Source: Noviherbaspirillum aerium
GTDB lineage: Bacteria; Pseudomonadota; Gammaproteobacteria; Burkholderiales; Burkholderiaceae_D
DNA length: 64,000 nucleotides
Reading direction: 5' to 3'
NCBI RefSeq assembly: GCF_008929045.1
Contig: NZ_VFAH01000014.1
Coordinates: 62,001-126,000 of the forward strand
Shown here piece after piece: positions 17,318 through 25,706 of this stretch. Under the pieces are notes generated by a model. That model saw only the letters and a program-made list of their open reading frames with translations. It was not told the DNA's origin and searched no databases. How positions within the stretch are numbered: position 1 is the stretch's first letter; each line of letters begins with the position of its first letter. A program made the position numbers and the translations under genes.

Positions 17318-17704
17318 ATGAAACATATTCTTGTTGTCGATGATGCCGAGGCAATTGCATATCTTTTTTCCAAGTATTTCCAGCGGCATAGATTCCGGGT
17401 CAGCATTGCCGCAGATGGGCAAGCCGCGCTCCGGATCAGCGAAACCGATCCGATCGACGGCGTTGTCACGGACTTTCGCATGGCAGGCATGGATGGACGC
17501 GAACTGGTCCAACGCTTGCGGTCCAGACAGCCGGACCTGCCGGCGATCATCGTGTCGGCCTTTGCAAGCGATGCGCCGGATGAGGACCACCGCACGAAAA
17601 TCTTCAGCAAGCCAGTCGATCCGATGATCCTGGTGCACCGGATGAGCGACATGCTTGTCGATGTCGAGACCGTGAGAAGCATGAGACCGGACGCGCTGCC
17701 GTAG
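17318..17704 (+). CDS. Single-domain response regulator
   Basis: The 128-aa product is one CheY-like receiver: acidic pair in ILVVDDAEA (Asp8, Asp9), acceptor Asp52 in GVVTDFRMAG, a Ser in VSAF and Lys in IFSKPVDP. There is no output domain, so it works by protein contact, perhaps in a phosphorelay with the flanking hybrid kinases. The start is uncertain: ATG 17318 gives the normal receiver N-terminus, but there is no strong ribosome binding site; an in-frame TTG occurs at 17297, just after MITE copy B. Confidence 0.85.
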   Translation: MKHILVVDDAEAIAYLFSKYFQRHRFRVSIAADGQAALRISETDPIDGVVTDFRMAGMDGRELVQRLRSRQPDLPAIIVSAFASDAPDEDHRTKIFSKPVDPMILVHRMSDMLVDVETVRSMRPDALP

Positions 17705-17769
17705 GGCAGATCGCAAGTCAGCGAAGGTCAGCGAAGGGCCGCGCATGCGGCAAAACCTCAATCCACCAT

Positions 17770-19962
17770 TCATCCCGCGACGGCAAACACCGTATCCGCG
17801 TCCACCGGCTTGGTGAGATGCATGTCGAATCCGGCTTCGGCGGCACGCGCCTTGTCCCCCTCCTGGCCGTAGCCGGTCAGGGCGATCAGCTTGCCGTGCC
17901 AATGCGGCAGCCGTGCGCGCATCATGCCGGCAAGGGCAAAGCCGTCGATGTCGGGCAGACCGATGTCGAGAAACGCAATGTCCGGCACAAACTCGCCGAG
18001 CAAGGACAGTGCCGCACGCGCATCATGCGCCATCCTCACTTCATGTCCATGCAGCTTCAGCAGGCTGGCGAGCATTTCGGCGGCATCGACATTGTCGTCC
18101 ACCACCAGGATGCGATGGGCCTGCACGCCTGTGGAGACCTCGTTCTGCAATGGCTGCTTCTGCGGTGCATCGATTGACGGCAGTATCACCTTGAATTCGC
18201 TGCCCTGGCCCGGCCCGGAGCTAACCGCCGTCACCCGTCCGCCATGCAGTTCGACGATGCTACGCACGATCGCCAGTCCCAGGCCCAGTCCCCCGGAGGA
18301 ACGGGCGAGCGATTGCGGCGCCTGGTAAAACGGCTCGAAAATCCTGGTCACCGTTTCCGGCAGCATGCCCGCGCCTTCGTCGCGAATGATGATGCCTGTC
18401 TCACGGCTGTCCTTATCCTGCGCAATGCTGACGCTGATCTCGCCCTCGGGATCGAAATGCAGGGCGTTGTTCAGCAGGTTGGTCACTATCTGCACCAGCC
18501 GGGCTTCGTCGCCGATGACCCATGCCGCCTCCGGCAACGAGACGCGAATGCCGCGGCCGCGCATGGTGACTGCATGCTGCAATGCTTCGACCGCCTGCTC
18601 GATGACCGGCACCAGGTCCACGGGCGCATGGCGTATTTCCAGCTTGCCTCGGGTAATGCGTGACACATCGAGGAGATCGTCAACAAGGCGCTTCATGTGT
18701 TCCACCTGGCGGCGCATGATCTGGCGCTCCCGCAGGTTCGCGGTTTCCTTCTTGACATCCATCAGATCAAGCGCGGCGACCATCGGCGCCAGCGGATTGC
18801 GCAATTCGTGACCCAGCACCGCAAGGAAACTGTCCTTGGCATGGCCGGCTTCCTCGGCATTGGCCAGCGCCTTGTTGAGCGAGACAAGCAACTGTTCGCG
18901 CTCCTGCTCGACCGCCCTGCGCTCCTTCGATGCCGACTCCAGCACGGCGCTCATGGCATCGACTTCCTGGATGAAGCTGGGCACGGCCCGCACCGGCTCG
19001 CTGTGCACCAGTTGCAGTGCCTGGATCTGCAGGCCGCCGATCGCGCCGGCAATCCTGCGGGCAATGAAAAATGCAAACGCGATACAGACCGCCAGCGATG
19101 CGGCGATGCCGGCTGCATAGAGCGCAAGGTTTTCCAGCAAGGCTTGTCTGAAATAGGTGTCGGGCGCGCCGACCACGACCGTCCAGCCGTGCCGCGATGT
19201 GCGCGCAAAGGCGGTCAGCACTTCCACGCCGTCGATCGTCCTGCTGATGCCGCTGCCCTCGCTTTTCCCGTCTGCCAGGAGTTGCGCCAGGGTCGGCGAT
19301 ATGCCGGTGGCGACGGTCTCGTCATGGTCCTTCGACCTGGCCACGCGCAGGTTTGCCGCATCATGGATCGAGACGATCCAGCCGGGCGGCATCTGCTGGC
19401 GCTTCAGGTATTCGACGATGCGGTTGGGCCTGATCGCCGCGCTGAGCACATAGGTGAGCCTGCCGTTCTCGATGACCGGAATGCGCACCGGAAAGGCCAC
19501 CCCGCCGCGGGGCCCCTTGACGATTTTTCCGACCACGGGTTCGCGGTCGCCGATGACGCGCATCAGGCTGTCGGGGTCGTTGACGCGCGTGTCCACCGCG
19601 CCGAAAGGCGATGCCGTCTTGAAGATGAGATTGCCGTTGCCGTCGGTAAGGATCACCGATGTCCACTCCGGCTTCGAACGCGCCGTTTCCCCGGCCACCT
19701 TGTAAAAATTTTCCAGCTCGCCATAGACCAGCGACTGGTTGTACGACAGCGTCCGGAGCGTATCGACCGCGGACTCCAGTTCCGCGTCCACCGCACTGGC
19801 AAGCGCCCGTGACAGATTGAGCATGGATGCTTCGAACTGTTGCTGTTGCTGGTCGATCGCGGCGCGTATGCCCCAGGCGCCGATCAGCGCAATGGGCAGA
19901 AGGCCCAGCGCCGTCAGCAGCACGAGGAGGCTGCGTAGCCGTACGGTCTTGTTGGTCAGCAT
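17770..19962 (-). CDS. Membrane hybrid histidine kinase, dCache-like sensor-HisKA-HATPase-REC
   Basis: From ATG 19962 the product has 730 aa: a first membrane helix (LLVLLTALGLLPIALIGAWG), a periplasmic sensor of about 240 residues of the dCache type (VILTDGNGNLIFKTASPFG, HGWTVVVGAP), and a second helix (AAGIAASLAVCIAFAFFIA). A linker follows, then FLAVLGHELRNPL with His at about 385, an ATPase domain (GGLGLGLAIVRSIVELHGG) and a receiver (RILVVDDN, IAFLDIGLPDIDG, HLTKPVD). The frame is open to a TTG at 20061. Neither start has a good ribosome binding site; ATG 19962 fits the usual short cytoplasmic N-terminus. The ligand is unknown. Confidence 0.88.
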   Translation of the reverse strand: MLTNKTVRLRSLLVLLTALGLLPIALIGAWGIRAAIDQQQQQFEASMLNLSRALASAVDAELESAVDTLRTLSYNQSLVYGELENFYKVAGETARSKPEWTSVILTDGNGNLIFKTASPFGAVDTRVNDPDSLMRVIGDREPVVGKIVKGPRGGVAFPVRIPVIENGRLTYVLSAAIRPNRIVEYLKRQQMPPGWIVSIHDAANLRVARSKDHDETVATGISPTLAQLLADGKSEGSGISRTIDGVEVLTAFARTSRHGWTVVVGAPDTYFRQALLENLALYAAGIAASLAVCIAFAFFIARRIAGAIGGLQIQALQLVHSEPVRAVPSFIQEVDAMSAVLESASKERRAVEQEREQLLVSLNKALANAEEAGHAKDSFLAVLGHELRNPLAPMVAALDLMDVKKETANLRERQIMRRQVEHMKRLVDDLLDVSRITRGKLEIRHAPVDLVPVIEQAVEALQHAVTMRGRGIRVSLPEAAWVIGDEARLVQIVTNLLNNALHFDPEGEISVSIAQDKDSRETGIIIRDEGAGMLPETVTRIFEPFYQAPQSLARSSGGLGLGLAIVRSIVELHGGRVTAVSSGPGQGSEFKVILPSIDAPQKQPLQNEVSTGVQAHRILVVDDNVDAAEMLASLLKLHGHEVRMAHDARAALSLLGEFVPDIAFLDIGLPDIDGFALAGMMRARLPHWHGKLIALTGYGQEGDKARAAEAGFDMHLTKPVDADTVFAVAG

Positions 19963-20580
19963 GAAATCATGGAAAACGTGATCAGGATAGTTGCCCTGCG
20001 GCGCACTTGCCGGGCGCGGTTGGGAAGGTGTTGCCTGTTGAAGCGATGTTAAGGAGGACAAGCAAAGCCACTAAGTCCGGCGTGGCCCGTGGCGGCGAAA
20101 TCCGACATTATTTCACAGACTCCGCGAATGCTCCTGCGGCGGTATTGCAAGCGGTGTCATGCCTGGAGATTCTGAGGCCGAGGCGACCGACCATTTACCT
20201 GCAATCCGCTTCAAGCTCGCTCCTATTGATTCGGCCCGAAAATGGCTCATTTTCCGGGTCGCTGATCTCACCCTCTACCTCTGGGAGAGGGCCGGGGCGA
20301 GGGAATCCGGCTCAACCTATTTTCGGGCCGGATCCATAACGGAGTAAATGGCACGCGTATTGCAACCTGGTCCGGTGACTGCGAGTGACTTGATTCAATC
20401 CGCAGCAAAAGCGCTGACCCAATGCCCCGTTCTGATACGCCAATGGCTTGGATGCACCGTGATGGGGAAAACCATTGTCATTTCCGGGGAGAATGCATGA
20501 ATCAGGACAGGCAGGTATCATTTGATCAACGAAAGGCCGGGCGGCGCTGCGCTCTGCCGCCTGCCTGACTCGATACCGGA
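19963..20580. other. Intergenic holding a palindromic repeat
   Basis: No gene was recognised between the hybrid kinase and the CheW gene. The region carries the 14-mer ACCTGCAATCCGCT (20197-20210) and the palindromic repeat at 20232-20330. Confidence 0.45.
20232..20330. repeat. Palindromic intergenic repeat with GGGAGAGGGCCGGGG core
   Basis: CGGCCCGAAAAT (20232-20243) is repeated inverted as ATTTTCGGGCCG (20319-20330). Inside is CCCTCTACCTCTGGGAGAGGG followed by CCGGGGCGAGGG, a form of a repeat found between genes in many proteobacteria (often CTCCCTCTGGGAGAGGGCC-like). It probably folds into a branched hairpin. Confidence 0.6.
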
Positions 20581-21054
20581 ATGACAATGACCATCGGCAC
20601 ACACACCACCATCGGCCCCTTGATGCAGCCAATGTCCCTGCTGCGCTTCCGCACCCAGGATGTGGATTTTGCAATGGATGTGCGCCGCGTCGAACATATC
20701 CTCGATACGCGGCAGGTACGCCGGGTCGATGCAGAAGGGGTTGCCATCGGCAATCTCGCCTTCTACCGCGATGCCGTGATCCCGGTGGTTGACCTGCGCG
20801 GCGAAGCTGCCTCCGCCGGGCCGGAGTCGCCGCTTCCGCTGATTGTGCTTTCACTGCGGCAGCAGCTTGTCGGCATCATCGTGCAGCAGGTGGGCGATGT
20901 GATCGATGTGCCGGCGCTTGATATCGAGCCGGCACAGTTCGACGGGTCCTGCAGCGCCGAGTATGTCGACGGCATCATCAGCAACGACGATGGAAAAACG
21001 CTGGTCGTGGATATCGGGAAGCTGCTCTATCCGTCGGAACAGGAACGGGGATAG
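20581..21054 (+). CDS. CheW-like chemotaxis coupling protein
   Basis: The 157-aa product is one CheW domain: LLRFRTQDVDFAMDVRRVEHIL at the start, NLAFYRDAVIPVVDLR in the middle, LIVLSLRQQLVGIIVQQVGDVIDVP and a final TLVVDIGKLL. CheW proteins couple receptors to the CheA kinase. No cheA or receptor gene is in the window, so it may act as a stand-alone adaptor near the sensor kinases. Two ATGs (20581 and 20587) are possible; no strong ribosome binding site is seen. Confidence 0.82.
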   Translation: MTMTIGTHTTIGPLMQPMSLLRFRTQDVDFAMDVRRVEHILDTRQVRRVDAEGVAIGNLAFYRDAVIPVVDLRGEAASAGPESPLPLIVLSLRQQLVGIIVQQVGDVIDVPALDIEPAQFDGSCSAEYVDGIISNDDGKTLVVDIGKLLYPSEQERG

Positions 21055-21138
21055 AGCCGCTGCAGCCGTACGCCGCAATGAAACCGCAGCCCGGTTCATG
21101 ACGGAGAAAGCGCCGGGCGTTGTTGCCGGCGCCTGCCA

Positions 21139-22116
21139 TCAATCCACCTTGATATTGCCCTTCTTCACCACCGCAGCCCATTTCGCCACTTCCTCGCGCT
21201 GGAACTTGTTGAATTGATCAATCGTCATCTTGGGATTGTTCAATCCCATTTTCGACAGGCGATCCTGCAGCTCGGGCTCGGCCAGGGCCTTCATGATTTC
21301 ATTATGCAGCCGCTCGACGATGGGCTTGGGCGTGCCGGCCGGGGCGAACACCGCCTGCCAGGACTGCACATCGTATCCGGGAGCGCCCGCCTCGGCCAGC
21401 GTCGGCACGTTCGGCATGGTCGGTACGCGCGTGGAAGCGGTGGTCGCCAGCGCCCGCAGCTTGCCCTGCTGGATATGCGGGCCGCCGACGATGGTGGTCT
21501 CGATCATCATGTCGATCTGGCCGCCCAGCAGATCCTGCAGCGCGGGACCGCCGCCCTTGTAGGGCACGTGCGTGATGTCGATGCCCAGGCTTTGCTTCAT
21601 CAGTTCCAGCGCCATGTGCGGCGAGGTGCCGCTGCCCGGCGAACCGGAAGTGATCTGCTTCTTCGCCTTGGCCGCGGTGATCAGGTCCTGGATGGTCTTG
21701 TACGGCGAGTCGGCGCGCACCAGGATCAGGTTGGGAATCATGCCCAGCATCGCCACCGGCTCGAAGCTCTTGATGGAGTCGTAGCCGATGTTGGGATACA
21801 GGCTCTGGTTGATCGCATGGGAACTGATGGTGCCGCCGAGCAGCGTATAGCCGTCGGCCGGCTGGCGCGCCACGTAGGCCGAACCGACGCTGCCGCCGGC
21901 GCCGCCGCGATTCTCGACGATGACCTGCTGGCCGAGGGCCGCGCCGAGCTTGGGCGCAATCAGGCGCGCCAGCGTGTCGGTATTGCCGCCCGGCGGGAAC
22001 GCCGCGACATAGGTAATCGTCCTGGCCGGCCATTTATCCTGCGCCATTCCCGGCAGGGATGCGGCAAGAAGGGAAAGGCCGATGACGGCGAGCGCGCTTC
22101 TGCGAGTGGTGTTCAT
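21139..22116 (-). CDS. Bug-type (TTT family) periplasmic solute receptor
   Basis: The 325-aa product has a twin-Arg-like signal (MNTTRRSALAVIGLSLLAAS, cleavage after GMAQ) and the Bug fold hallmarks WPARTITYVAAFPPGGNTD, VENRGGAGGSVG, GTSPHMALELMK and THVPYKGGGPALQDLLGGQID. Bug receptors bind carboxylates or related small molecules and feed TctAB-type permeases or signalling. ATG 22116 has AAGGAG seven bases upstream. It is the last gene of a minus-strand unit after L-arabinonate dehydratase and an RraA-family gene, so a sugar acid is a reasonable ligand guess. No TctAB permease is present. Confidence 0.92.
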   Translation of the reverse strand: MNTTRRSALAVIGLSLLAASLPGMAQDKWPARTITYVAAFPPGGNTDTLARLIAPKLGAALGQQVIVENRGGAGGSVGSAYVARQPADGYTLLGGTISSHAINQSLYPNIGYDSIKSFEPVAMLGMIPNLILVRADSPYKTIQDLITAAKAKKQITSGSPGSGTSPHMALELMKQSLGIDITHVPYKGGGPALQDLLGGQIDMMIETTIVGGPHIQQGKLRALATTASTRVPTMPNVPTLAEAGAPGYDVQSWQAVFAPAGTPKPIVERLHNEIMKALAEPELQDRLSKMGLNNPKMTIDQFNKFQREEVAKWAAVVKKGNIKVD

Positions 22117-22208
22117 GATGTCTCCTTGATTGGATGCTTCTCTTTTGCGTTGCTGGTGGCTGATGTCCGATATCCGATGGCCGGCTGCTGTTGCTCCGGC
22201 ACCGGTCT

Positions 22209-22925
22209 TCAACGTCCGGTCTTTGCGCGCCAGGCTTCGAAATCGGTTTTCGACTGCTCGTCGGTGGGTGGATACAGGCCGAGGATGGACCTGCCCTTGA
22301 GCACCTCTTCGGTCACGAAGTCTTCGAAGGCTGTCATCTCGGTGGCTTCTTTCGCGATCTCGTCGGCGAGATGGGCGGGAATGACGATCACGCCTTCGCC
22401 GTCGCCGACCATCACGTCGCCGGGGAACACGGCCACGTCGCCGCAGCCGATCGGCACATTGATGTCGAGCGCCTGGTGCAGCGTCAGGTTGGTGGGCGCC
22501 GAGGGACGGTTGTGATAGGCCGGAATGGACAGCCTGGCGATTTCCGGCGAATCACGGAAGCCGCCGTCGGTGACGATGCCGGCCGCGCCGCGCACCATCA
22601 GGCGCGATACCAGGATGGAGCCGGCCGACGCGGCGCGCGCATCCTTGCGGCTGTCGATCACCATCACCGCGCCCGGCGGGCACTCCTCGACCGCCTTGCG
22701 CTGAGGATGCGCGCGGTCCTGGAACACGCTGATCGGATTGAGATCCTCGCGCGCCGGAATGTAGCGCAGCGTGAAAGCCTCGCCCACCATGTTGCCCTTG
22801 TTCGGATCGAGCGGGCGCACATCCTGGATGAACTGGTTGCGCAGGCCGCGCTTGAACAGTGCGGTGCACAGCGTGGCCGTGCTGACCTTCTGCAGTAGTT
22901 CTTTTGTCTGCTGATTGAGTGCCAT
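22209..22925 (-). CDS. RraA-family protein (possible 2-keto-acid aldolase-like enzyme)
   Basis: The 238-aa product has the RraA fold pattern: VSTATLCTALFKRGLRNQFI, GEAFTLRY, an ILVSRLMVRGAAGIVTDGGFRD block with the conserved Arg-Asp, and VGDGEGVIVIPAHLADEI. The family includes the RNase E inhibitor RraA and the HMG/CHA class II aldolases, which share the Gly-x(20)-Arg-Asp motif. Its place between a sugar-acid dehydratase and a solute receptor favours an enzyme, perhaps cleaving a 2-keto-3-deoxy acid, over RNase regulation. That is inference. The ATG at 22925 is where the family similarity begins. Confidence 0.83.
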   Translation of the reverse strand: MALNQQTKELLQKVSTATLCTALFKRGLRNQFIQDVRPLDPNKGNMVGEAFTLRYIPAREDLNPISVFQDRAHPQRKAVEECPPGAVMVIDSRKDARAASAGSILVSRLMVRGAAGIVTDGGFRDSPEIARLSIPAYHNRPSAPTNLTLHQALDINVPIGCGDVAVFPGDVMVGDGEGVIVIPAHLADEIAKEATEMTAFEDFVTEEVLKGRSILGLYPPTDEQSKTDFEAWRAKTGR

Positions 22926-22953
22926 GTGAATTCTGTCCTGTTCGATGTTGTAA

Positions 22954-24693
22954 TTAGAAGATGTCGGGTTCGCCCACCGGCGCGCCGAAGCCGGTTTCAA
23001 GGAAGTCGAAGTCGCAGCCGTCGTTGGCCTGCTTGATATGCTGCGAGAACATCCAGCCGTAGCCGCGCTCGAAGCGCTTGGGCGGCTGCTTCCATTCCGC
23101 CTTGCGGCGTGCAAGCTCTTCCTCGGAGACTTCCATGTTGATGCTGCGCGCAGGGATGTCGATGGTGATGATGTCGCCGGTGCGCACCAGGGCCAGCGGG
23201 CCGCCGATGTAGGATTCGGGCGCCACATGCAGGATGCAGGCGCCGTAGCTGGTGCCGCTCATGCGCGCATCCGACATGCGCAGCATGTCGCGCACGCCCT
23301 GCTTCACCAGCTTCTTCGGAATCGGCAGCATGCCCCACTCCGGCATGCCGGGGCCGCCGAGCGGGCCGGCGTTGCGCAGGATGAGGAAGTCGTCGGCGGT
23401 CACATCAAGATCGTCGCGCTCGACCGCTTCCTTCATCGTCGGATAATCGTCGAACACCAGCGCGCGGCCGGAATGCTTGAAGAAGCGCTTCTCGCAGGCG
23501 CTGGGCTTGATCACGCAGCCGTCGGGAGCGATGTTGCCCTTGAGGACGGCGAGCGCGCCTTCCTCATACAGCGGATTGTCCATGGTGCGGATGACGTCGT
23601 CGTTGTAGACTTCGGCGCCCTGGATGTTTTCGCCGATGGTGCGGCCGTTGACGCTCAGCGCATCCAGGTGCAGCTTGCTGCTCAGGCGATTCATCAGGGC
23701 CGTCATGCCGCCGGCATAGTAGAAATCTTCCATCAGGTAGGTATCGCCGCTGGGCCGGATGTTGGCGATCACCGGCACATGGCGGCTGGCCTTGTCGAAA
23801 TCTTCCAGGCCGATATCGAAGCCGGCGCGGCGCGCCATCGAGATGACATGGATGATGGCATTGGTCGAGCAGCCCATCGCCATGGCCATGACGATGCCGT
23901 TCTCGAACGAGCGGCGCGTGAGCATGCGCGCGGGTGTCAGGTCTTCCCACACCATGTCGACGATGCGGCGGCCGGACTCGGAAGACATGCGGATATGGCC
24001 GGCGTCCGGCGCGGGAATCGAGGACGCGCCGGGCAGCGTGAAGCCGACGGCTTCGGCGATGCCGGTCATGGTGCTGGCCGTGCCCATGGTCATGCAGGTG
24101 CCGTGGCTGCGGGCGATGCCGCCTTCAATTTCGACCCACTCTTCCTTGCTGATCTTGCCGGCGCGGCGCTCGTCCCAGAACTTCCAGGCGTCCGATCCGG
24201 AACCGAGCACATGGCCCTTCCAGTTGCCGCGCAACATCGGGCCGGCAGGCACGAAGATGGCCGGCACGCCGGCGCTGGTGGCGCCCATCAGCAGGCCGGG
24301 CGTGGTCTTGTCGCAGCCGCCCATGAGAACGACGCCGTCGACCGGATGCGAACGGATCAGTTCTTCCGCCTCGATCGCCAGCAGGTTCCGGTACAGCATG
24401 GTGGTCGGCTTGACCGCGCTCTCGGACAGGGAGATGGCCGGCAGTTCCACCGGAAATCCGCCCGCCTGCAGCACGCCGCGCTTGACGTCCTCGACGCGCT
24501 GCTTGAAGTGCATGTGGCAGGAATTCATGTCCGACCAGGTATTGAGGATGGCAATGACGGGTTTGCCGACGAATTCGTCCGGCGAATAGCCCATCTGCAT
24601 GACACGGGACCGGTGGCCGAAGGAACGCAGGTCGTCCTTGGCGAACCAGCGGGCGCTGCGGAGGGATTCTATGCTCTTTTTAGGAGTGCTCAT
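22954..24693 (-). CDS. L-arabinonate dehydratase-like IlvD/Edd family enzyme
   Basis: The 579-aa product has the sugar-acid dehydratase subgroup pattern of IlvD/Edd: SARWFAKDDLRSFGHRSR at the start, NTWSDMNSCHMHF, VVLMGGCDKTTPG and GGIARSHGTCMTMGTAST. The three Cys are expected to hold an iron-sulfur cluster. Later come MAMGCSTNAIIHVISMARRAG and MSDARMSGTSYG. The length equals that of characterised L-arabinonate dehydratases. It would convert L-arabinonate (or a similar aldonate) to 2-keto-3-deoxy-pentonate. GAGG precedes ATG 24693. It leads the operon with the RraA and Bug genes and faces a divergent GntR gene. Confidence 0.9.
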   Translation of the reverse strand: MSTPKKSIESLRSARWFAKDDLRSFGHRSRVMQMGYSPDEFVGKPVIAILNTWSDMNSCHMHFKQRVEDVKRGVLQAGGFPVELPAISLSESAVKPTTMLYRNLLAIEAEELIRSHPVDGVVLMGGCDKTTPGLLMGATSAGVPAIFVPAGPMLRGNWKGHVLGSGSDAWKFWDERRAGKISKEEWVEIEGGIARSHGTCMTMGTASTMTGIAEAVGFTLPGASSIPAPDAGHIRMSSESGRRIVDMVWEDLTPARMLTRRSFENGIVMAMAMGCSTNAIIHVISMARRAGFDIGLEDFDKASRHVPVIANIRPSGDTYLMEDFYYAGGMTALMNRLSSKLHLDALSVNGRTIGENIQGAEVYNDDVIRTMDNPLYEEGALAVLKGNIAPDGCVIKPSACEKRFFKHSGRALVFDDYPTMKEAVERDDLDVTADDFLILRNAGPLGGPGMPEWGMLPIPKKLVKQGVRDMLRMSDARMSGTSYGACILHVAPESYIGGPLALVRTGDIITIDIPARSINMEVSEEELARRKAEWKQPPKRFERGYGWMFSQHIKQANDGCDFDFLETGFGAPVGEPDIF

Positions 24694-24746
24694 GCGGCCT
24701 CACATGGGATGGCAACAATGGAAAAGGACCTTGACTGCGCAGACGC

Positions 24747-24785
24747 AAGGCAGCTCGGCAAGGCAGCTCGGCAAGGCAGTTCGGC
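24747..24785. repeat. Three tandem 13-bp repeats
   Basis: AAGGCAGCTCGGC occurs at 24747-24759 and 24760-24772, and AAGGCAGTTCGGC at 24773-24785. It lies in the dehydratase/GntR intergenic region. Confidence 0.85.
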
Positions 24786-24825
24786 AAAGCCGCGAAGGCT
24801 ATGCATGCTTGAACAGGATTACAAC

Positions 24826-24839
24826 ACTAATATATTAGT
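24826..24839. promoter_or_regulatory. Perfect 14-bp AT palindrome, candidate GntR operator
   Basis: ACTAATATATTAGT is an exact palindrome in the divergent promoter region between the dehydratase operon and the GntR gene, 27 bp before the GntR start. Placement suggests autoregulation and control of the operon; not proven. Confidence 0.5.
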
Positions 24840-24866
24840 ATGTCAAACCACCGATAAGGACTTATC

Positions 24867-25628
24867 ATGTCGATATTCCTTTTGTGCCGACATGCAATCC
24901 ATCCCTTTCCGTACCGCCTACGAATGGACGCCCTGACCGACGTGACCCCCGCCCAGTTCAACCTGGATCGCACCCGCCATGCCGCGCCGCAGATCTTCGA
25001 ACATCTGCGCGAACTCATCATTTCCATGTCGCTGACGCCCGGCATGGTGCTCTCGCGCGCGGAGCTTGCCCTGCAGTACAACATCAGCCAGACGCCGGTA
25101 CGGGACGCGCTGATCCGGCTGAGCGAGGAAGGACTGGTCGATGTCTATCCGCAGCATGCGACGGTCGTCAGCCGCATCGACGTGAACCTGGCGCAGGAGG
25201 CGCATTTCCTGCGGCTTTCGGTGGAGATGGAGATTGCCCGCACGCTCGCGGCGGTAGCGGACCCGGCGCTGATCGAACGCCTGCGCAGGCTTGTGTCGCG
25301 GCAGAAGGCTGCTCTCGAGGAGAAGGACCTGTCCGGCTTTGCTCTCGCCGACCAGGCTTTCCACCGGCAGATGTATGAAGCGGCGAAAGTCCCCCATCTC
25401 TTTTCGCTGGTCCGCCGCCACAGCGGCCACCTCGACCGCCTGCGCAGCCTGCATCTGCCGGCGCCCGGCAAGGCATTGGCCGTGCTGGCCGATCATGATG
25501 CGATCCTGGAGGCCATCGCCCAAGGCGATTCAAGCCTGGCCGAGCAGAGCGTGCGCAGGCATTTGTCTGGAACGCTCGCCAATGTCGAGGAGATCCGGAC
25601 GAGGCACCGGGATTATTTGAAAAATTGA
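24867..25628 (+). CDS. GntR family regulator (FCD domain)
   Basis: The 253-aa product has a winged helix near residues 45-105 (FEHLRELIISMSLTPGMVLS, AELALQYNISQTPVRDALIR, LSEEGLVDVYPQHATVV). An FCD ligand domain follows, with EAHFLRLSVEMEIARTLA, FALADQAFHRQMYEAAKVPHL and the metal-site His in DHDAILEAI and SVRRHLSG. The start at 24867 has AAGGA six bases upstream; ATG 24924 would give a more usual N-terminus but lacks a binding site. It probably represses the divergent arabinonate dehydratase operon in the absence of a sugar acid. Confidence 0.88.
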   Translation: MSIFLLCRHAIHPFPYRLRMDALTDVTPAQFNLDRTRHAAPQIFEHLRELIISMSLTPGMVLSRAELALQYNISQTPVRDALIRLSEEGLVDVYPQHATVVSRIDVNLAQEAHFLRLSVEMEIARTLAAVADPALIERLRRLVSRQKAALEEKDLSGFALADQAFHRQMYEAAKVPHLFSLVRRHSGHLDRLRSLHLPAPGKALAVLADHDAILEAIAQGDSSLAEQSVRRHLSGTLANVEEIRTRHRDYLKN

Positions 25629-25652
25629 GGATGGATGCTCGACCGCTTGCGC

Positions 25653-25706
25653 AAGCGGATCAAGCGGCTCAAGCGGCTCAAGCGCCTCAAGCGCCTCAAG
25701 CGGCGG
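25653..25706. repeat. Six tandem 9-bp repeats overlapping the LysR gene end
   Basis: Units AAGCGGATC, AAGCGGCTC (twice), AAGCGCCTC (twice) and AAGCGGCGG run head to tail from 25653 to 25706. The array includes the TGA stop codon of the LysR gene (25696-25698) and lies between the convergent GntR and LysR genes. Confidence 0.85.

Noticed and set aside
22209-23228. Extended 339-aa version of the RraA-family protein
   Set aside because: The extra N-terminus is antisense-free overlap with the dehydratase gene in another frame; family similarity begins at ATG 22925.
24747-24785. CRISPR array
   Set aside because: The tandem units are contiguous 13-mers without spacers, and no cas genes are present anywhere in the window.
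23038-24936. 632-codon plus-strand open frame
   Set aside because: It mirrors the arabinonate dehydratase gene; low-complexity Ala/Asp/His composition is typical of an antisense shadow.
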